From the NCBI GenBank assembly GCA_900752115.1, contig CAADUC010000054.1:1-18202 (forward strand): DNA of 18,202 nt. The letters are read 5' to 3'. The position numbers and the translations under genes were made by a program. This document shows, piece by piece, positions 1 through 6,015 of the stretch. This DNA comes from Clostridia bacterium. GTDB taxonomy: Bacteria > Bacillota > Clostridia > Oscillospirales > Acutalibacteraceae. Under the pieces are notes generated by a model that saw only the letters and a program-made list of their open reading frames with translations, was not told the DNA's origin and did not search any database. Numbering within the stretch: position 1 is the first letter of the stretch; the number at the start of each line of letters is the position of its first letter.

Positions 1-15
1 GCTTCTCGAATTTTG

Positions 16-597
16 TCAGGCCCTTGCGCAGAACACCGGCTGCAGCTGTCTTCCCTTGAGCGCCGCTTCCACCGCAGGAATCAGCTGCTCAAAATCGGCG
101 ACGGCGGAATTGGGCTTCTGCTCCGGATCGTCCTGCCTCAGCGGTACAAAATATACATTCTTTGTATTCATCAACCGACCGATATTTTGCGCCGAGGCAG
201 CCAGAGCATCATTTGTGGCGATGCAGAGCACCACAGGAAGCCCAATGCGCAGGCAAGATTTTGCCGCCATCGTGACCGGGGTATCCGTAATTCCGTTTGC
301 AAGCTTGGCAAGCGTGTTTCCCGTGCACGGGGCAATCACCAGAGCGTCAATCATCCTCTTGGGTCCAAGAGGCTCTGCTCCGGGAATGGTATGAACCACC
401 TTTCTGCCGCAGATATCCTCCGCTTCCCAAATAAAGTCTGCGGCACGTCCAAACCGCGTATCCGTCTCGTACGCATTGTTCGACATGATCGGGAGCAGCT
501 GATACCCGGCCGCGGCGGTACGGCGCATCTGTTCAAAAGCCTTCTCAAAGGTGCAGAACGAGCCGCAGAGGGCAAAACCCAACGTCAAATCTCTCAT
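16..597 (-). CDS. dpaB: Dipicolinate synthase subunit B (SpoVFB)
   Basis: This is the flavoprotein-like subunit of dipicolinate synthase, which makes the dipicolinic acid stored in the spore core from the lysine-pathway intermediate dihydrodipicolinate; in spore formers it acts in the mother cell. The 193-residue product matches the family length of about 200. Visible family features are the opening LGFALCGSFCTF, the central APCTGNTLAKLANGITDTPV stretch with a conserved cysteine, and ATNDALAASAQNIGRLMN near the C-terminus. The open frame runs further upstream to 903, but the ATG at 597 is chosen because GGAGGAG lies about 10 bases before it and because it follows the dpaA stop by five bases. 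It is therefore the second gene of a dpaA-dpaB operon. In Bacillus, aspartate-pathway genes follow; only 15 bases remain here, too few to tell. Confidence 0.93.
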   Translation of the reverse strand: MRDLTLGFALCGSFCTFEKAFEQMRRTAAAGYQLLPIMSNNAYETDTRFGRAADFIWEAEDICGRKVVHTIPGAEPLGPKRMIDALVIAPCTGNTLAKLANGITDTPVTMAAKSCLRIGLPVVLCIATNDALAASAQNIGRLMNTKNVYFVPLRQDDPEQKPNSAVADFEQLIPAVEAALKGRQLQPVFCARA

Positions 598-602
598 ATC
601 TC

Positions 603-1466
603 TCACTCCTCCATCATATTGTAAATGGTATTCTTGATAATTTCCGCCGCTGCACGGGGCGCTGTCTTTCCCGGAAGTGACAGAGCCTGCACAGCATGAA
701 TCCCAAGTTCCTTTGCAGCGGAAAAATCGACGCCGCCCGGCTTCGAAGCAAGATCGATCAACACGCAGCCTGGTTCCAACTGTGCCAGAACACGGCGCGG
801 GAAAATCAGTGCAGGTACCGTGTTGAAAATCACATCGTAATGCTCGTGACCATGTCCAATGGAATCTGTTGCAATCGCTGTGCATCCGCTGAGCTCGATC
901 CACGCAAAATCACGGGGACGGCGCGCGCTGATCGTTCCCCGAGCCCCCATCGCCCGCAAGACCTGAGCAAGCGCCCGGCCGATCCGTCCATATCCCACGA
1001 CGAGACAGCTGCTGCCCAGCAGCGAACCTTCATACTCCTTGACAGCAACGGCAATGGCTCCCTCAGCAGTCACACCAGCGTTCCGCACAGCAAATTCCTC
1101 GCGCGTATAGTAGTCGTATGTGTCGATGGAGTCCCATTTTTCACTGGTGGCCAATACAGACGCCATCCGGCCGCCGTACACTTCCTTGTGCATCATGTGT
1201 TCGGCAAATTCGTCGTCAAGCGCAATGGCACGGTCCGCGTAAGGAGCGTTAACCGTACGCCCATCCGCCGTTGCAGGCAGCGGGAGTATGATCGCAGCAC
1301 ATGTCTCGTAGATTTCCTCCGGCGTACAGCGGCGCACCTTCGGATCGAGCGGCAAACCGTCAAGTCCCCAGACACAGACGGTGCATCCGTCTCGCGCCAG
1401 TGCGTCGGCTAGAGCTGCCTGCCGCCTGTCTCCCCCCAAAAGCCCAAAACTGTTTATGTCAACCAT
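603..1466 (-). CDS. dpaA: Dipicolinate synthase subunit A (SpoVFA)
   Basis: This is the NAD(P)-binding, dehydrogenase-like subunit of dipicolinate synthase, partner of the DpaB protein encoded directly downstream. The 287-residue length is close to the roughly 300 of SpoVFA. The N-terminal part contains LGGDRRQAALADAL at residues 9-22, typical of the dipicolinate synthase N-domain. The C-terminal part has a Rossmann dinucleotide site, VVGYGRIGRALAQVL, at residues 156-170, as in D-hydroxyacid dehydrogenases and adenosylhomocysteinase. The ATG at 1466 has a modest GAAGGG site about 11 bases upstream. The last codons contain the GGAGGAG ribosome site of dpaB, so the two genes are tightly coupled. 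A candidate sporulation promoter lies about 110 bases upstream. Assignment is by motif and operon context and I regard it as firm. Confidence 0.95.
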   Translation of the reverse strand: MVDINSFGLLGGDRRQAALADALARDGCTVCVWGLDGLPLDPKVRRCTPEEIYETCAAIILPLPATADGRTVNAPYADRAIALDDEFAEHMMHKEVYGGRMASVLATSEKWDSIDTYDYYTREEFAVRNAGVTAEGAIAVAVKEYEGSLLGSSCLVVGYGRIGRALAQVLRAMGARGTISARRPRDFAWIELSGCTAIATDSIGHGHEHYDVIFNTVPALIFPRRVLAQLEPGCVLIDLASKPGGVDFSAAKELGIHAVQALSLPGKTAPRAAAEIIKNTIYNMMEE

Positions 1467-1575
1467 TCTCTATCAAACCCTTCTCGTGCCGCAAAAACGC
1501 AGGCAGCGGGAAACAGATATTTCCTCTTTCCCGCCTTGTACCGCAGCCGTTTGCAGCGAAAATTTCTTTTACGCC

Positions 1576-1604
1576 ATACTATGGAAAACGGAAACGAGTT
1601 GTGC
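1576..1604 (-). promoter_or_regulatory. Candidate SigK-type (mother-cell) promoter for dpaAB
   Basis: On the minus strand CACA at 1603-1600, then 16 bases, then CATA at 1583-1580 followed by GTATG match the Bacillus SigK consensus (mACm, 16 bases, CATAnnnTA) at all but the last base. SigK drives spoVF in Bacillus, so position and target fit. The implied leader of about 105 bases is rather long. It is a consensus match only, not a proven start. Confidence 0.4.
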
Positions 1605-1628
1605 CAGAGCACAAGGATTTTCTCTTTC

Positions 1629-1640
1629 GCGGAATTCCGC
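1629..1640. repeat. 12-bp perfect palindrome next to the murC -35 box
   Basis: GCGGAATTCCGC is a perfect 12-base palindrome ending one base before the murC -35 hexamer. Its half-sites resemble GATTCCG (1688-1694) and CGGAATC (1708-1714) in the murC leader. It could be an operator, but no regulator can be named. Confidence 0.4.
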
Positions 1641-1641
1641 C

Positions 1642-1670
1642 TTGCAAAATACGGAAAGAATGGGTATGAT
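1642..1670 (+). promoter_or_regulatory. SigA-type promoter of murC
   Basis: TTGCAA at 1642-1647, a 17-base spacer and TATGAT at 1665-1670 form a good housekeeping promoter. Transcription would start near 1677, giving a leader of about 73 bases before the murC ATG at 1750. It lies back to back with the candidate sporulation promoter of dpaAB. Confidence 0.75.
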
Positions 1671-1682
1671 AAAAGGTAATCC

Positions 1683-1717
1683 AGCGTGATTCCGTGCCTC
1701 GGCCTTGCGGAATCGCT
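1683..1717 (+). other. Stem-loop in the murC leader
   Basis: GATTCCG (1688-1694) pairs with CGGAATC (1708-1714), a seven-pair stem. AGC (1683-1685) and GCT (1715-1717) can extend it across a two-base bulge. There is no T-run after it, so it is not a terminator. Its effect on translation is unknown. Confidence 0.35.
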
Positions 1718-1749
1718 CTCATCTGTATTTAGGAAAGGGCGCGTCATTT

Positions 1750-3129
1750 ATGGAACAGACGGAACTTCTCTCCCGTGTCAAGAAAATTCATTTTGTAGGC
1801 ATCGGCGGTTCGGGCATGTGTCCAATCGCAGAGATTCTGTTTCACGAGGGTTATGAACTGACCGGTTCTGACCGCAGCGAATCCGATACACTCGACCGCA
1901 TCAAGGGATATGGCATTCCTGTGTTTATGGGACATAAAGCGGAAAATGTGGAAGGTACAGAGCTTGTCGTTTACAGTGCCGCCGTCCCGAAAGATAATCC
2001 GGAACTTGTCGCCGCACGGGAGAAGGGAATCCCCACGGTGGAACGTTCCGTGATGCTCGGTATGGTCACTCGCCGCTATCCCCGCTCAGTCGCTGTCTCC
2101 GGTACGCACGGAAAAACCACTACCACTGCTTTGCTGACACAGACTTTAATTATGGGCGGAGCGGATCCGTCCGCTATCATCGGCGGAAAGCTCCCCTATA
2201 TCGGAGGAAACGGACGTGTCGGAAAATCCGACGCCATTGTCTGTGAGGCATGCGAATATGTCGATACATTCCTCCAGCTTACCCCTTACCTCTCCGTTAT
2301 CCTCAACATTGACGCCGATCATCTTGATTACTTCGGAACGCTTGACAATATCATCCGATCGTTTCACCAATTTGCTCTGCAGACAACCGGAGTAATTGTT
2401 GCGAACGGTGACGATCCAAACGTTCGTAAGGCGCTCGAAGGCATTACCAATGCGGAAATCATCACCTTCGGCCTTGGGAAGAAAAATGATTATTCTGCCG
2501 CAAATGTGCGCGATGAGCAGAAAGCATGCGAGGACTTTACTGTTCTCAAGCACGGTAAACCGCTGTGCGAGGCAAAGCTGAGCATTCCCGGAAGACACAA
2601 TATTCTGAACGCACTTGCTGCGGCGGCTGTTGCAGACAGGATGGGCATTGCCTCCGAAGCTATCGCTTCCGCTCTGCACGAATTCCGCGGCGTTCACCGC
2701 CGTTTTGAGGTTCTCGGTGAATTCGGAGGAATTACGGTTGCAGACGATTTCGCCCATCATCCGACAGAGTTAACGGCTACTCTCTCCGCTGCGATGCGAA
2801 TGGGGTTCCGTGAGGTTTGGGCTCTGTTCCAGCCTCACACCTACTCGCGCACCTATCTGCTGCTTGACGATTTTGCCAAGGCGCTCTCTATCCCTGATCA
2901 CGCCGTTCTCTCCGAGATCCTTGCCGTGCGTGAAACCAATACGTATCACATCTATGCAAAGGATCTGGCAGAAAAAATCCCCGGCAGCGTCTGGTTCCCG
3001 ACCTTTGAGGAGATGGCCGACTATACCATGGCTCGTGCGCAGCCCGGCGACCTGATCCTCACCCTGGGCGGCGGGGACGTCTACAAATGCGCAAATTTGA
3101 TTGTTAAAAAGTATCAGGAAAAACAGTAA
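1750..3129 (+). CDS. murC: UDP-N-acetylmuramate--L-alanine ligase MurC
   Basis: MurC is the cytoplasmic Mur ligase that adds L-alanine to UDP-N-acetylmuramic acid with ATP, the first amino acid of the peptidoglycan stem peptide. The 459-residue product has the usual length. It shows the N-terminal UDP-binding motif HFVGIGGSGM (residues 14-23), the ATP-binding P-loop SGTHGKTTTT (117-126), NIDADHLDYFG in the central domain, and the C-terminal VHRRFEV and DDFAHHPTE motifs of the ligase family. The frame is open from 1705, but the ATG at 1750 is chosen because AGGAAAGGG lies just upstream and the protein then begins directly before the conserved KKIHFVG. It is the only plus-strand gene of the window, with its own promoter at 1642-1670 and a strong terminator right after the stop. 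It is a single-gene unit here, not part of a mur/dcw cluster. Confidence 0.97.
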   Translation: MEQTELLSRVKKIHFVGIGGSGMCPIAEILFHEGYELTGSDRSESDTLDRIKGYGIPVFMGHKAENVEGTELVVYSAAVPKDNPELVAAREKGIPTVERSVMLGMVTRRYPRSVAVSGTHGKTTTTALLTQTLIMGGADPSAIIGGKLPYIGGNGRVGKSDAIVCEACEYVDTFLQLTPYLSVILNIDADHLDYFGTLDNIIRSFHQFALQTTGVIVANGDDPNVRKALEGITNAEIITFGLGKKNDYSAANVRDEQKACEDFTVLKHGKPLCEAKLSIPGRHNILNALAAAAVADRMGIASEAIASALHEFRGVHRRFEVLGEFGGITVADDFAHHPTELTATLSAAMRMGFREVWALFQPHTYSRTYLLLDDFAKALSIPDHAVLSEILAVRETNTYHIYAKDLAEKIPGSVWFPTFEEMADYTMARAQPGDLILTLGGGDVYKCANLIVKKYQEKQ

Positions 3130-3141
3130 TTGTGATCAACT

Positions 3142-3193
3142 ACGCCCCTGTATTTTCGCCGTTTGTACGGCTGCGAAAATACAGGGGCGTTTT
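3142..3193 (+). terminator. Strong intrinsic terminator of murC
   Basis: An 18-pair perfect stem (3142-3159 with 3173-3190) is followed by a short TTTT run at 3190-3193 and begins 13 bases after the murC stop. It separates murC from the convergent DUF1848 gene. Read on the minus strand the stem has no T-run, so it is a clear terminator only for murC, although the stem could still protect the 3' end of the opposing transcript. Confidence 0.9.
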
Positions 3194-3217
3194 CCTGTGA
3201 GAGAAAACAGAAACACA

Positions 3218-4144
3218 TCAAAAAAAGGATATTTGCTGTATTCTGTCGCTTGTATACGACTTTTCTATGATTTTATCGTCCGGAAGAAGCCCGCTGCAGA
3301 GAAGAGGACTCTTGAGCCGATACCGGGAGAGATTCCTTGCAAGAAGAGAAAAATGAGAATTGGCATAGCAATATATGCAGCCATTCGGACAGGTATCATA
3401 CGCACCAATGTCAACGCTTTTATAACAGCCGCAGTTCTCCCGCTGGCCATTATCATGGGACAGTTTCAAAGGTGCGCCGACAAGATCGCACAGCCGCTTT
3501 TCGTCAATACAGGAAGCCGGCAGAATACCGTAGCGAGAATAATCCCCCTTTTCGCTGCAGGCACGGACAGAAAGCCCGGCCAGCGCGGCTGTCTCTCCTG
3601 TAAAGGATGCAAAACGTTCCATCTCCTCGTTTGACGGCGCGTGAAGACCGCTGTGCCGCATACCTCGATACTCGTCAAGAAAGCTGATTGTCACCTGATC
3701 GGTGAATGGGGCAATAACGCGGCACAGAGCTGCAAAAGCATGCTCATGCCACGACAGTGTGTAGTGCGGCGTAAAGAGGATAGGATCATACCGCCAGACC
3801 AGTCCTCGCTTCCCCACCCTTTTGCCCAAGCGACGGATGTCCGCCAGAATTTCACGCTTTTCCCTCAGACCTGGTTCCAAATCTTTTCCGTACGGCGTAA
3901 GCGTTACTTGGAAATAGTACCGGAATCCACGGCCGTCAAGCTCATCCAGATACGGCACAAGTGGTCCAGGATCCTTCGTCCAGAAAACGATAGCGTCCAC
4001 ACAGTCCGGCGTAATGGGGATCCGGCTAATCTGCGAAGGACGCCGCGGATTGCGGCAAAATACAAAGCCGTCATGCACACGCTCTATAAACCATTCCGCA
4101 TAATGGCACGGGATATCCGTGCGGCGGGAAACCGATAAAATCAT
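3218..4144 (-). CDS. DUF1848 family protein with C-terminal CX3CX2C motif
   Basis: This is a cytoplasmic-looking protein of 308 residues from the uncharacterised DUF1848 family. The N-terminus has the family signature MILSVSRRTDIP, followed by CRNP and DAIVFWTKDP. The C-terminus has a cysteine cluster: CGC at about 238-240, then CPNGCIYC at 252-259, a CX3CX2C arrangement like the iron-sulfur site of radical SAM enzymes. From what is known of the family, the resemblance has been noted but no reaction is assigned. I see no signal peptide or membrane segment. The open frame extends to two TTG codons at 4162, but the ATG at 4144 matches the family N-terminus and has AGGGAG six bases upstream. The gene starts about 20 bases after the T-run of the upstream mreB-like terminator, with no clear promoter between, so it may depend on read-through. 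It converges on murC. Function unknown. Confidence 0.88.
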   Translation of the reverse strand: MILSVSRRTDIPCHYAEWFIERVHDGFVFCRNPRRPSQISRIPITPDCVDAIVFWTKDPGPLVPYLDELDGRGFRYYFQVTLTPYGKDLEPGLREKREILADIRRLGKRVGKRGLVWRYDPILFTPHYTLSWHEHAFAALCRVIAPFTDQVTISFLDEYRGMRHSGLHAPSNEEMERFASFTGETAALAGLSVRACSEKGDYSRYGILPASCIDEKRLCDLVGAPLKLSHDNGQRENCGCYKSVDIGAYDTCPNGCIYCYANSHFSLLARNLSRYRLKSPLLCSGLLPDDKIIEKSYTSDRIQQISFF

Positions 4145-4164
4145 ACCTTTCTCCCTCAACAAGC

Positions 4165-4193
4165 AAAAACGGCGCCCCTCGAGGGAGACGCCG
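4165..4193 (-). terminator. Intrinsic terminator after the mreB-like gene
   Basis: On the minus strand CGGCG (4193-4189) pairs with CGCCG (4174-4170), and the inner CCCTC and GAGGG can pair as well. TTTTT follows at 4169-4165. The ribosome site and ATG of the DUF1848 gene follow within about 20 bases, so this terminator sits where the next gene's leader would be. Confidence 0.85.
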
Positions 4194-4229
4194 AAAGCAG
4201 AAGAATACAGAAGTTATCCCCAGACCATC

Positions 4230-5255
4230 TCAATAAGCGGCACTCAGCGGATTGAGCATACCGAAATCCTTTTTATCCATCTCATCGATAAAGCGAATTG
4301 CTTTGCCTGCACCGAGCGCAACGCAGTCCTCCGGCGTCTCAGCTAGACGAATCGGCATCTTTGCCTTCCGGCTGAGCAGCTGAGGAAATCCGAAAATATG
4401 TGAGGAGCCTCCCGTAAGCACTCCGCCATCCTCATAGACGTCGCCGACTAGCTCCGGCGGGGTCCGCTCCAGCAAATCCTGCAGCGCACGCACAATTTGC
4501 ATAGCGGGTTCAATCATGGCTTCCAGCATTTCATCGCTTGTAATATCTGCCCATTGCGGCAAGCCTGTCATGGCATTGCGGCCTTTGACACGGTAAGTCA
4601 GCAGCTCCCGGCGCGGATACACACAGCCAATCGCTATCTTGGCTTCCTCCGCCATCCGTTTGCCAATGATAAGATTGTATTTGCGGCGGATGTATTTGAT
4701 AATACAATCGTCAAACAAATCTCCCGCCGTTTTAATGGAAGTGGAGATGGAAATACCACTCAGTGAAAGGACAGCCATATCTGTCGTACCGCCGCCAACA
4801 TCGATCACCAGAGAACCATGCGGAGCGGAAATATCAATTCCAGCTCCCAGAGCAGCCGCGACAGGCTCTTCAATCAAACAAATCTTCCGTACACTCGAGG
4901 AACTGATGGAATCGACCACGGCACGCTTTTCCACCTCCGTGATCTCACAGGGAACACTGACCACAACCCGCGGCATAAACACCTTACTGCCGCTGATCTC
5001 GCGCAGATAGTGCGTCACCAAATGCCGCGCCAAATCAAAGTCCGAAATCACGCCGTTAAACAGCGGATACACCACATTAATTCGTTCTGAGGTACGGCCA
5101 ATCATTTTGTAGGCTTCCCGGCCAACTGCGACAACAGTTTCCGTATCCTGATTGACGGCGACAACGGACGGTTCCCGCAGGACAATTCCCTTTCCGTCCA
5201 GATAAATCTTTATAAATGATGTTCCCAGATCAATTGCAATATCTGTCCCCAGCAA
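4230..5255 (-). CDS. MreB/Mbl-family actin-like cell-shape protein (divergent)
   Basis: This bacterial actin homologue would form membrane-bound filaments that guide lateral cell-wall synthesis. At 341 residues it has the usual MreB length. Seen in order are phosphate loop 1, AIDLGTSFIKIY (7-18); the family stretch GKGIVLREPSVVAV (21-34); VSVPCEITEVEKRAV (99-113); the LIEEPVAAALGAG segment with the presumed catalytic glutamate (127-139); phosphate loop 2, IDVGGGTTDMAVLS (151-164); and the adenosine motif VLTGGSSHIFGF (279-290). In canonical MreB the last motif is usually TGGGALL, so this copy is divergent. The start is TTG at 5255: no ATG lies near the conserved N-terminus, and AAGGA sits nine bases upstream. 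No mreC or mreD is adjacent. It has its own candidate promoter and a terminator. I cannot say whether it is MreB, Mbl or another paralogue, so I give no symbol. Confidence 0.88.
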   Translation of the reverse strand: MLGTDIAIDLGTSFIKIYLDGKGIVLREPSVVAVNQDTETVVAVGREAYKMIGRTSERINVVYPLFNGVISDFDLARHLVTHYLREISGSKVFMPRVVVSVPCEITEVEKRAVVDSISSSSVRKICLIEEPVAAALGAGIDISAPHGSLVIDVGGGTTDMAVLSLSGISISTSIKTAGDLFDDCIIKYIRRKYNLIIGKRMAEEAKIAIGCVYPRRELLTYRVKGRNAMTGLPQWADITSDEMLEAMIEPAMQIVRALQDLLERTPPELVGDVYEDGGVLTGGSSHIFGFPQLLSRKAKMPIRLAETPEDCVALGAGKAIRFIDEMDKKDFGMLNPLSAAY

Positions 5256-5264
5256 TTCCTCACA

Positions 5265-5269
5265 TCCTT
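5265..5269 (-). promoter_or_regulatory. Ribosome binding site fixing the TTG start of the mreB-like gene
   Basis: AAGGA lies nine bases before the TTG at 5255-5253. A second AGGA one base from the TTG is too close to act. No ATG, GTG or other well-spaced start places the conserved DLGTS motif correctly. Confidence 0.6.
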
Positions 5270-5289
5270 TTCCATCTCATCCTTCGAAT

Positions 5290-5297
5290 ATTATACA
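5290..5297 (-). promoter_or_regulatory. Candidate -10 region of the mreB-like gene promoter
   Basis: A perfect TATAAT lies at 5295-5290 on the minus strand, between the comF stop and the TTG start, predicting a leader of about 28 bases. No good -35 hexamer is found at 16-18 bases; that place is occupied by the edge of a 14-bp palindrome, so activation or repression there is possible. Confidence 0.5.
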
Positions 5298-5310
5298 GGA
5301 CTTCCCAACG

Positions 5311-5324
5311 TTCTTCATGAAGAA
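5311..5324. repeat. 14-bp perfect palindrome upstream of the mreB-like gene
   Basis: TTCTTCATGAAGAA is a perfect 14-base palindrome four bases past the comF stop and just upstream of, or overlapping, the -35 area of the candidate mreB-like promoter. It may be an operator or a weak hairpin ending the recD2-comF transcript; no clear T-run supports the latter. Confidence 0.5.
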
Positions 5325-5328
5325 AATG

Positions 5329-6015
5329 TTACGGTTTTCCGCTTTCTTCGCTTAACTTCGCGATTTCCCGCGAATTCTCGGCAATCGTCGCGCAGCACCG
5401 CACATGAAAACCTGCAGCTTCAAGTGTTGACACGCACTCTGCAAGTGTGAAACCAGTCGTAATGATATCATCAAGAAGAAGGATTTCTTTCTGTATATTC
5501 TTCCCCTTTTTCACTCGATAAACAGCTTTCACATTTTTCTCTCGTTCCTTACGCGGCAAATCATGCTGTGTTTTGTTGTTTTTTACTTTTTCCAAAAGCT
5601 CCACACATGGAATTCCAAGTTTCTCTGCTGCGGCGCGTGCCAACAAAAACGACTGATTGTAACCGCGTTCGCGCATCCGATGACGGGAAATCGGTACCGG
5701 AACAAAAATGCAATCGCTGATCTCCATCCACTGCCGTAGTTCCTCTGCGATTTGCCTGCCGAAGTACGAAGCATAATCTCGCCGGCCATGGAACTTGAAA
5801 TGCAAAATGGACTGCCGCACCTCTCCTTCATACCGAAACGGAGAAACGCACAGACAGCCGGACTTTCCCGGCAAAGTGCGAGGACTTCCAGCCTTGCGCG
5901 GGACATCCGCACAATTTTCACACGGCTCCCCATGAGGACTGAGAGCATCGCAGAATGGACAGTGTTCGGGAAACACAATGGAAAGCAGGAAGCATCCCAA
6001 AAGACGAAACTTCAT
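5329..6015 (-). CDS. comF: ComF/ComFC family phosphoribosyltransferase-like protein
   Basis: ComF-family (ComFC/GntX) proteins are needed for natural DNA uptake in competent bacteria and are found widely in bacteria with no known competence. The 228-residue product begins with a hydrophobic stretch, then a zinc-finger-like pair of cysteine couples, CPFC (19-22) and CENC (32-35). The family motif CIFVPVPISRHRMRERGYNQ is at 102-121. The phosphoribosyl-pyrophosphate binding motif EILLLDDIITTGFT is at 177-190. The ATG at 6015 overlaps the recD2 stop in an ATGA junction, so comF is translationally coupled to recD2. This pairing of a DNA helicase and a DNA-uptake protein suggests a DNA-processing role, but that is inference. 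The gene probably ends the transcript begun at the recD2 promoter, since the mreB-like gene has its own -10. Confidence 0.92.
   Translation of the reverse strand: MKFRLLGCFLLSIVFPEHCPFCDALSPHGEPCENCADVPRKAGSPRTLPGKSGCLCVSPFRYEGEVRQSILHFKFHGRRDYASYFGRQIAEELRQWMEISDCIFVPVPISRHRMRERGYNQSFLLARAAAEKLGIPCVELLEKVKNNKTQHDLPRKEREKNVKAVYRVKKGKNIQKEILLLDDIITTGFTLAECVSTLEAAGFHVRCCATIAENSREIAKLSEESGKP

Noticed and set aside
598..903. N-terminal extension of the dpaB frame up to 903
   Set aside because: It overlaps dpaA in another frame and does not resemble SpoVFB; the ATG at 597 has a proper ribosome site.
696..1412. 238-codon plus-strand frame opposite dpaA
   Set aside because: It is antisense to a firmly identified gene and its composition, rich in Arg, Ser and His, is typical of a shadow frame.
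1467..1747. Minus-strand frame of 97 codons upstream of dpaA
   Set aside because: It overlaps the murC promoter region and both divergent promoters, with no recognisable protein features.
3142..3190. Bidirectional terminator serving the DUF1848 gene as well
   Set aside because: The stem is symmetric, but the minus-strand side is followed by AGTTGATC, not a T-run, so only the plus-strand call is supported.
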